Positions 57,798-64,000 of a stretch of 64,000 nt of DNA are shown here, one piece after another. Source of the DNA: Sphingobacterium sp. PCS056. Lineage in GTDB: Bacteria > Bacteroidota > Bacteroidia > Sphingobacteriales > Sphingobacteriaceae. Both the position numbers and the translations under genes were made by a program. A model generated the notes under the pieces. It was not told the DNA's origin. It saw only the letters and a program-made list of their open reading frames with translations, and did not search any database. The stretch spans positions 2,666,001 through 2,730,000 of the forward strand of contig NZ_CP096883.1 of the NCBI RefSeq assembly GCF_023273895.1, given 5' to 3'. Numbering within the stretch: the stretch's first letter is position 1; each line of letters starts with the position of its first letter.

Positions 57798-58434
57798 ATG
57801 CTTCATTATTCCCCATGTTTTTAGAAAGAGCAATCCGATAAGCACAGCGTCTAGCACCAGCTACTATGTGGTCGGTACGGTGAATAGAAACACTTTCTCC
57901 TAAAACGGACTGGAAAATTTGTAATTCTGAATTACAAAACCCTTGACAAGCTTTTGCCGCTGCACAAATGGGACAATGATTTTCGACCAGTAGATATCCT
58001 TCTTCATCTTCAGAATAATCTGCCATATACCCCTCACGTGTACGAATAGCAACCAAACGGGCGATTTTAGAGTTTAGATCGGGTAGAGGATCGATCTCTT
58101 CATGATATCTTTTTTTACCTGTTACCTCGTTAGCATCAATAATCGTTTGTAAAGCATCCTTGCCCATTGCATCTTTGATGATTGTTAATAATTTAACAGT
58201 CAATTCAGCATGAGTGTCCGGAAATTTCCGATTTCCGATTTCTGAAATCGTAAAATACTTTTGAGGCCTTCCAACTCCTTTCGATTCTGTTTCAACTTCT
58301 ATTAAGCCTTCTTCCATAAACTTAACGAGTTGTTGTCGAACACCTTCCTTAGTTATTTTTAATTCATGGGCAATGTCGAGTGCCGTTAGAGGCCCACGCA
58401 TTTTCAGTAACATTAAAATTCGATTTGTCGTCAT
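57796..58434 (-). CDS. SufR-like Fe-S-type transcriptional regulator
   Basis: 212 aa from ATG 58434 (MTTNRILMLLKMRGPLTALD). The N-terminal winged helix (ITKEGVRQQLVKFMEEGLIE, GVGRPQKYFTI) is followed by a C-terminal domain with cysteines in NHCPICAAAKACQGFCNSEL and a final GARRCAYRI. This Cys pattern is that of SufR-type regulators that hold an iron-sulfur cluster and repress genes until the cluster is lost. The operator-like 13-bp dyad directly after its own -7 box suggests autoregulation. Targets other than itself unknown. Confidence 0.85.
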   Translation of the reverse strand: MTTNRILMLLKMRGPLTALDIAHELKITKEGVRQQLVKFMEEGLIEVETESKGVGRPQKYFTISEIGNRKFPDTHAELTVKLLTIIKDAMGKDALQTIIDANEVTGKKRYHEEIDPLPDLNSKIARLVAIRTREGYMADYSEDEEGYLLVENHCPICAAAKACQGFCNSELQIFQSVLGESVSIHRTDHIVAGARRCAYRIALSKNMGNNEA

Positions 58435-58436
58435 AA

Positions 58437-58470
58437 AATAATAAAACAAGTATTTAGTTGTTTTATTATT
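58437..58470. promoter_or_regulatory. Operator-like dyad of the SufR-like gene
   Basis: Perfect 13-bp inverted repeats, AATAATAAAACAA and TTGTTTTATTATT, are separated by eight bases. The dyad lies between the -7 box and the ATG of the regulator (minus strand), a position that would block transcription. Confidence 0.6.
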
Positions 58471-58501
58471 CAAAATTACTACTTTTGTTACACTTATCAA
58501 A
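58471..58501 (-). promoter_or_regulatory. Promoter of the SufR-like gene
   Basis: On the minus strand TTTG (58498-58501) and TAATTTTG (58471-58478) are spaced by 19 bases, an exact Bacteroidota -33/-7 pair. Confidence 0.6.
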
Positions 58502-58859
58502 ATGGATAATTTTAAGCATAGACTTCCAATTATAAATTTGATGAATGTAAAGTAAGAATTGTAATATTTATTTTATGTGGATTGATACATCAAAAATACA
58601 CCTTCCTAAACAAATAACTCAAGGAGTTCATTTTGCCTTTATAATTGTGGTTCCGTACTGGAATACGCTGAAGAGGTAATAACCCTCGCGCAAAAGATGA
58701 ACATATAGATTTCATCATCTAAATATTTAAAATATCCCCAACCCCAAAACAGGTTTGAGCGGGGGAACGGGATAACTATGTCTTGTTATTAATAGCATGT
58801 TGTGGTCTAAAAATCTCATTATTAAATTTTTACATATTGTTTATTCAAAAATTATTACC
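58502..58859. other. Intergenic region before the efflux operon
   Basis: About 360 bases between the divergent SufR-like gene and the efflux adaptor. A -7 box TAAATTTG lies at 58533-58540 (plus strand), with TTTT at the -33 place. No gene seen. Confidence 0.4.
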
Positions 58860-59984
58860 ATGGAAAAAACACACTTATATCTATTATTCTTTCTTTTTAT
58901 AGGATTAATATCTTGTGAATCGAAAAAGGAGTCTCCTACAAATAAAATTTCTTCATATCCAGTGTTAACGTTAAATGCGCAGAAAGCGGATTTGTATGTT
59001 GAATTTCCAGCTACATTAGAAGGGATACAAACTGTTGAGATTCGATCCAAAATAGATGGTTACATCGAGGAGGTGTTTGTCGAGGAGGGTAGTCTGGTCA
59101 AGATAGGACAAAAGCTATTTAAAATTGATGCCAACCGTTTTGTCCAAGATGTTAATCAGCGAAAATCAGCGGTGCTAGCTGTCGAGGCTGCTTTGGAGAC
59201 GGCTAGTATTCAAGTTTTGCGAACACAGGCTTTAGTCGACAAAAAAATAGTGAATTCATTTGAATTGACTACAGCAAGAAATGTGGAACGCGTGAAGAAA
59301 GCAGAGCTTAACCAAGCTAAAGCTGCTTTGTCCGATGCGCAATCACAATTGGCATTTACACAGATTGTAAGTCCAATTACGGGTATTGTAGGTCGTCTTC
59401 CTCTTAAAAAAGGTAGCCTAGTCAGTAGTAATTCTGAGATGGCCTTAACCACAATTGCCAATACAAGAGAAGTATATGCACACTTTTCATTAAGTCAGAA
59501 ACAGTTAAATGGCTTTTTAGATCAATATACAGGTCGAAATATGGCTGAAAAATTGAAAAATATGCCTTCTGTTACTTTGAGAACAGCAGATGGAAATGAT
59601 TACATGCCCCAGGGGAAAATTCAAAGCTTAAGTGGTGTGATGAGCAGGGAAACAGGTTCTGCTAATTTTAGAGCATTGTTTCCTAATCCTGAAGGACTTT
59701 TATGGAGTGGCGCCAGTGCGATACTTCGTATACCTACTACTATTGATCAAGCAATTTTGCTTCCTAAAAAAGCTGTTTTTGAAATCCAGGGAAATTACTT
59801 TGTTTATAAAGTAGGTCCAAAGAATATTGTCAATCACACTGAAATAGTGGTGTATCCAACCTCAACGGAACAAGAATATGTTGTGAAAAGTGGGCTTCAT
59901 ATTGGAGATATTGTCATTACAGAAGGTATTGGGACTTTAAGTAATGGGATGGAGATAAAACCGGCCCCTATTTCGAATAAATAA
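58860..59984 (+). CDS. RND efflux periplasmic adaptor (HlyD/AcrA-type lipoprotein)
   Basis: 374 aa from ATG 58860 (MEKTHLYLLFFLFIGLISC), lipobox LISC. It has the lipoyl/barrel-sandwich start (VEIRSKIDGYIEEVFVEEGS), a coiled-coil hairpin (about 105-165), the second lipoyl half (VSPITGIVGRLPLKKGSLV) and the beta-barrel domain. The adaptor joins the inner-membrane pump to the outer-membrane channel. It is 12 bases before the permease gene. Substrate unknown. Confidence 0.92.
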   Translation: MEKTHLYLLFFLFIGLISCESKKESPTNKISSYPVLTLNAQKADLYVEFPATLEGIQTVEIRSKIDGYIEEVFVEEGSLVKIGQKLFKIDANRFVQDVNQRKSAVLAVEAALETASIQVLRTQALVDKKIVNSFELTTARNVERVKKAELNQAKAALSDAQSQLAFTQIVSPITGIVGRLPLKKGSLVSSNSEMALTTIANTREVYAHFSLSQKQLNGFLDQYTGRNMAEKLKNMPSVTLRTADGNDYMPQGKIQSLSGVMSRETGSANFRALFPNPEGLLWSGASAILRIPTTIDQAILLPKKAVFEIQGNYFVYKVGPKNIVNHTEIVVYPTSTEQEYVVKSGLHIGDIVITEGIGTLSNGMEIKPAPISNK

Positions 59985-59996
59985 AATAGAAAAAAA

Positions 59997-62900
59997 ATGT
60001 TAAAAAAATTCATAGAAAATCCGGTATTATCCACGGTAATATCGATTATAATTGTGATGCTTGGTGTTTTAGGATTGTTATCGCTACCCATTTCACAATA
60101 TCCTGAAATTGCACCTCCTACAGTAGTGGTAACAGCCTCTTATCAAGGAGCAAATGCCAATGTGGTCATGAAAAGTGTCATTATACCTTTAGAGGAACAA
60201 ATTAATGGTGTTGAAAATATGACTTATATGACCTCTACTGCCAGTAATAACGGAACAGCTGCTATCACTATATTTTTTAAACAAGGAACTAATGCAGATA
60301 TGGCGGCAGTGAATGTCCAAAATCGCGTTAGTAAGGCAACTAGTTTATTACCTGCTGAAGTTATTAAATCTGGAATTACCACCAGTAAGCAGTTGAGTAG
60401 TACAGCATTTAGTTTCTTATTGTATAGTAAAGATGGAAAGTATGACCGTAAATTTCTCGATAATTACTTACGTATAAATATTATGCCTCAGATGAAGCGC
60501 GTAGAAGGGGTTGGTGCAGCAGAGATCTATAGTGATCAAGAGTATTCCATGCGTATTTGGTTGAAACCAGATGTCATGGCGACTCATGGTTTAATACCAG
60601 AAGATATTATAACTGCTTTGAAAGAACAGAATATAGAGGCTGCACCAGGTAAAATAGGAGAGAATAGCCGTCAATCTTTACAGTATGCATTGAAATTCAC
60701 GGGTCGCCTTGAGGATCCAGAGCAATTTGAAAATATCATTTTGAAAAGTGGTGTATCTGGAGATTATTTACGGTTAAAAGAAGTTGCAGATGTAGAATTT
60801 GGTGCGCTTGATTATACGACTTCATTGATAACACAAGGTAAGCTCTCGTCTGGAGGAGCGATAAGTCAAATTTCAGGTTCAAACGCAAGAGAATTGATTA
60901 TTGCTTGTGAAAATATTTTGAAAGAAGCCTCTAAAGATTTTCCTCCCGGTGTGGAGTATCATACTTTTTTAAATGCCAATGAGTTTTTAGATGCATCGGT
61001 TGAGAAAGTTATTTATACAATCATCGAGGCGTTTATATTGGTTTTCTTAGTTGTTTTTCTTTTTTTACAAGATTTGCGTTCTACCCTTATTCCTGCCATA
61101 GCCGTTCCAGTAGCTATTATAGGAACATTTTTTTTCTTAAAACTCTTTGGCTTTACGATTAATTTATTGACTCTATTTGCACTTGTGTTAGCTATTGGTA
61201 TTGTGGTAGATGATGCAATTGTCGTAGTTGAGGCGGTACATGCAAAACTTGATCAAGGGGCTAAGTCTGCAAAAAAAGCAACTCTGCATGCCATGAGTGA
61301 GATTAGTGGAGCTATTGTTTCGATTACCTTGATCATGTCGGCTGTATTTGTTCCTGTTACTTTTATAACCGGTTCCGCAGGTGTCTTTTATAAACAATTT
61401 GGTTTAACGCTAGCTGTGGCTATTATTATTTCGGCGATTAATGCCTTGACTCTAAGTCCAGCATTATGTGCTTTATTATTGAAACCACATACAGCTGATG
61501 CTGAAAACCACAAAGGTTTTATTCCTAAATTTTTTACAGGTTTTAATATCGCCTTTGAAGTTGTGACTAAAAAATATGTAGGAGTGGTGCGCTTTTTAAT
61601 ACGACGCAAATGGATTTCTTTTGTTGGTATTGTAGCCTTTGCATTGTTATTTTATACCTTAATAAAAACCACGCCAACGGGGTTTGTTCCTAATGAAGAT
61701 GGCGGTGCGATCTTTGGAAATGTTGTTTTACCTCCAGCCTCAACTTTGGAACGTACTGAAAAGATCGCTTTCGAGGTTGATAGTATCGCCCGTAGCATAC
61801 CAGAAATTGAATTATCCTCGACATTGTCTGGAATGGATTTACTGCACGGTACCGGTGGATCTTATGGTGCCTTGTTCATCCGTTTAAAGCCTTGGAAAGA
61901 ACGTAAAGGAAAAGATCAAAGTGCAGCAGCGATTGTTCAAAAATTATTTGAAAAGACAGCTCATATCAAAGGTGCAAGTGTTATTTTCTTTGCGGCACCG
62001 ACTTTACAGGGATTTGGAAATAGCAATGGTTTTGAAGTGCAGTTGCAAGATAAAACAGGAGGAAGTTATTTGCAATTTAACGAAAATATTGATCAATTTA
62101 TTACTGCCCTGAGCAAACGTCCAGAGATTAATTATGCGACGAGTTCATTTAATGTTGGTTTCCCTGAATTGGAAATTAATATCAATGTAGCGCAGTGTAA
62201 AACTGCTGGTGTGAGCGTCAATACCGTGTTGACCACTTTGCAAGGATACTTTGGTGGTATTTATGCCTCAGATCTTAATCGCTTTGGAAAGCAGTATCGT
62301 GTGATGATGCAGGCTGGAGCTGATTATAGAGCAAAGGAGGAAGATATCAATAAAATTTATGTGCGTACGATAAAAGGTAATATGGCGCCAATTGCTGAGT
62401 TTGTAACCTTGAAAAAAACTTATGGGCCAGAATTTATTCAACGATTTAACCTATTTACCTCCAGTACCATTACAGGAATCCCAAATGTGGGTTATAGTTC
62501 TGGCGATGCTATTAAAGCCATAGAAGAGACAGCCGCTCAAACATTAGATCGTGGCTATTCGTACGAATTTTCAGGATTGACGCGTGAAGAATTATCCAGC
62601 GGTAGCCAAACGGTTTTAATTTTTTCCCTTTGCCTTATTTTTATATACTTTCTTTTAAGTGCACAGTATAAAAGTTATATTCTTCCATTTTCAGTACTCT
62701 TGTCATTACCTATTGGTCTAGCGGGGGCATTTGCTTTTGCGCAATTATTTGGAATTGATAATAACATTTTTTTACAAATCAGTCTAATTATGCTGATTGG
62801 TCTATTAGCAAAGAATGCGATTTTGATTGTAGAATTTGCTCTTTTACATCGTCTGAGTGGTAGAACTTTGGTTCAGTCCGCTATTTATGGAGCAAAGTCG

Positions 62901-63137
62901 CGATTAAGACCTATTTTGATGACTTCCTTTGCTTTCATTTTCGGATTGATTCCTTTGATGTTAGCAACTGGAGCTGGTGCGCTAAGTAATAAGTCTATTG
63001 GGACTGCTGCAGTAGGGGGTATGTTGATTGGGACTGTATTTGGTGTTTTTGTAATACCTATTCTTTTTATAGTATTCCAAGGTTTACAAGAAAAGATTTC
63101 AGGTGTGAAAATATCCGATCAATCAGCTCGTGCCTGA
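59997..63137 (+). CDS. RND multidrug efflux permease (AcrB/HAE1-type)
   Basis: 1046-aa inner-membrane pump driven by protons. Twelve membrane helices are in the usual order. The TM4 motif IGIVVDDAIVVVEAVHAKL carries the paired Asp needed for proton relay, and the GTNADMAAVNVQNR and RFGKQYRVMMQ docking-type segments are present. Family length is normal. Together with the adaptor before and the NodT-type channel after, it makes a complete tripartite pump. It may export antibiotics, dyes or metabolites. Confidence 0.95.
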   Translation: MLKKFIENPVLSTVISIIIVMLGVLGLLSLPISQYPEIAPPTVVVTASYQGANANVVMKSVIIPLEEQINGVENMTYMTSTASNNGTAAITIFFKQGTNADMAAVNVQNRVSKATSLLPAEVIKSGITTSKQLSSTAFSFLLYSKDGKYDRKFLDNYLRINIMPQMKRVEGVGAAEIYSDQEYSMRIWLKPDVMATHGLIPEDIITALKEQNIEAAPGKIGENSRQSLQYALKFTGRLEDPEQFENIILKSGVSGDYLRLKEVADVEFGALDYTTSLITQGKLSSGGAISQISGSNARELIIACENILKEASKDFPPGVEYHTFLNANEFLDASVEKVIYTIIEAFILVFLVVFLFLQDLRSTLIPAIAVPVAIIGTFFFLKLFGFTINLLTLFALVLAIGIVVDDAIVVVEAVHAKLDQGAKSAKKATLHAMSEISGAIVSITLIMSAVFVPVTFITGSAGVFYKQFGLTLAVAIIISAINALTLSPALCALLLKPHTADAENHKGFIPKFFTGFNIAFEVVTKKYVGVVRFLIRRKWISFVGIVAFALLFYTLIKTTPTGFVPNEDGGAIFGNVVLPPASTLERTEKIAFEVDSIARSIPEIELSSTLSGMDLLHGTGGSYGALFIRLKPWKERKGKDQSAAAIVQKLFEKTAHIKGASVIFFAAPTLQGFGNSNGFEVQLQDKTGGSYLQFNENIDQFITALSKRPEINYATSSFNVGFPELEININVAQCKTAGVSVNTVLTTLQGYFGGIYASDLNRFGKQYRVMMQAGADYRAKEEDINKIYVRTIKGNMAPIAEFVTLKKTYGPEFIQRFNLFTSSTITGIPNVGYSSGDAIKAIEETAAQTLDRGYSYEFSGLTREELSSGSQTVLIFSLCLIFIYFLLSAQYKSYILPFSVLLSLPIGLAGAFAFAQLFGIDNNIFLQISLIMLIGLLAKNAILIVEFALLHRLSGRTLVQSAIYGAKSRLRPILMTSFAFIFGLIPLMLATGAGALSNKSIGTAAVGGMLIGTVFGVFVIPILFIVFQGLQEKISGVKISDQSARA

Positions 63138-63188
63138 GAAGATATATAATAAAAAATGACAATCACTTTTAAAATAAATTCAATTTAG

Positions 63189-64000
63189 ATGATAAATATG
63201 CCTTATAAAATAATGGTGCTTTTTATGATCGGCCTGGTTAGTTGGAGTTCCTGCCAGATAACACGCCCATATGCATCACCAGAAAATAAAGTGAATGAAC
63301 GTTATCATTCCCCTATGTCCAACCCTAAGGATACCACAGGTCAATCGTCTTTAGAGATCGATACCATGAATATGGCTACTTTAAAATGGTCTGAAATTTT
63401 TACTGATACCCTTTTGCAGGGATTGATAGCAGAAGGACTAAAAGCAAATATCGATATCAAAATAGCTGTTGAACGTATAACAGAAGCGCAAGTTAATTTA
63501 CGTTTGCAAAAGGCAGCATTTTTGCCCTCATTGAACACTAATATATCTGCAAATTCTCAACAATATCCTACTTTTCAAAGTTTTGGTTTTCCCAGAAATA
63601 ATACACAGTATGATGTGCGGTTAAGCACCGATTGGGAAATTGATATCTGGGGTAAACTAGGGAGTGCTAAACGTGCTGCTTTATCTCAGCTATTGGCTAC
63701 TGATGCAGCAAAACGTGCTGTACAGACGCAATTGATTGCAGATATTGCGTCAAATTATTATGAACTATTGGCGTTGGATCAACAGTTGCTGATTATAAAA
63801 AAAACAGCTGAAAATCGGGCTGAGGATGCAGCTGCCATTGAAATGCTTTTTGAAAATGCATTGCTTAATGGAGTAGCAGTTGTACAAAGTAAAGCTAATT
63901 TTTATGAAGCTAAATTGGATATTCCAGATATTGAGCAAAAAATAAAAGAAAAAGAACATCGTCTTAGTTTTTTAGTGGCTCGAAATCCAGGTACAATCAT
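63189..64000 (+). CDS. NodT-type outer-membrane efflux lipoprotein (cut by window end)
   Basis: About 270 residues of a TolC-like channel. The signal ends at WSSC (Cys22, a lipobox of the NodT group). The segments LLQGLIAEGLKANIDIKIAV, TEAQVNLRLQKAAFLPSL and STDWEIDIWGKL are family hallmarks, followed by helical barrel segments that run to the window edge. The ATG at 63189 is 51 bases after the permease stop. Completes the efflux operon. Confidence 0.9.
   Translation, partial: MINMPYKIMVLFMIGLVSWSSCQITRPYASPENKVNERYHSPMSNPKDTTGQSSLEIDTMNMATLKWSEIFTDTLLQGLIAEGLKANIDIKIAVERITEAQVNLRLQKAAFLPSLNTNISANSQQYPTFQSFGFPRNNTQYDVRLSTDWEIDIWGKLGSAKRAALSQLLATDAAKRAVQTQLIADIASNYYELLALDQQLLIIKKTAENRAEDAAAIEMLFENALLNGVAVVQSKANFYEAKLDIPDIEQKIKEKEHRLSFLVARNPGTI

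Overview
The window reads as chromosomal DNA of a member of the Bacteroidota, most like the Sphingobacteriaceae (Sphingobacterium/Pedobacter type). The DNA is AT-rich. Genes mostly lack strong Shine-Dalgarno sites, and several promoters fit the Bacteroidota TTTG-N19-TAnnTTTG pattern. The content also fits: a SusC/SusD pair with a BACON protein, FecR/ECF-sigma regulation, many TonB-dependent receptors, many lipoproteins, and an Lmo0937-type mini membrane protein. The genus is an inference; no rRNA or tRNA gene was seen.

Layout. 1-7.1 kb: the 3' end of leuA; a TonB receptor divergent from a DtxR/MntR-type metal regulator with an operator-like palindrome between them; a DUF3472 plus ricin-lectin lipoprotein; a metallophosphoesterase. 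7.3-13.2 kb: a probable copper-handling cluster made of a small CNGQC protein, a Met/His-containing lipoprotein, an OprC-like TonB receptor with a CxxxM plug motif, an MbnP-like lipoprotein and an MbnH-like di-haem peroxidase. No methanobactin peptide gene is visible. 13.2-21.4 kb: a frameshifted acyltransferase, an old yellow enzyme divergent from an HxlR regulator, a bacteriophytochrome kinase cut by one in-frame TGA, and small stress-type proteins. 22-36 kb: a hyaluronan-synthase-like GT2, a DJ-1/PfpI protein with a CRP-type site and a Crp/Fnr regulator, a DUF3667 protein, a membrane-anchored HTH protein divergent from a secreted lectin-like protein, and a lone KAS III-like enzyme.

36.4-45.5 kb (minus strand) is a polysaccharide utilisation locus in the order ECF sigma, FecR anti-sigma, SusC with STN domain, SusD, BACON lipoprotein, sulfatase. 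It is probably aimed at a sulfated glycan. An intact IS3-family (IS407-like) element with a 4-bp AGGT target duplication sits upstream of the sigma gene. Beyond it lie the relic of a SusC-like N-terminus and a GH16 lipoprotein. 50-58.5 kb holds an FAD monooxygenase, a TPR protein, a frameshifted secreted protein, a SpoIIAA-like protein, the catalase-peroxidase katG and a SufR-like regulator with a strong dyad. 58.8-64 kb is an RND efflux operon (adaptor, permease, NodT-type outer-membrane factor) that runs off the window.

Three genes of otherwise normal appearance are interrupted by single lesions, and one more is a clear relic. This means either recent gene decay or sequencing errors. The most attractive target for new biology is the copper cluster, where MbnP/MbnH-type tryptophan-modification chemistry seems to be coupled to a TonB copper receptor.
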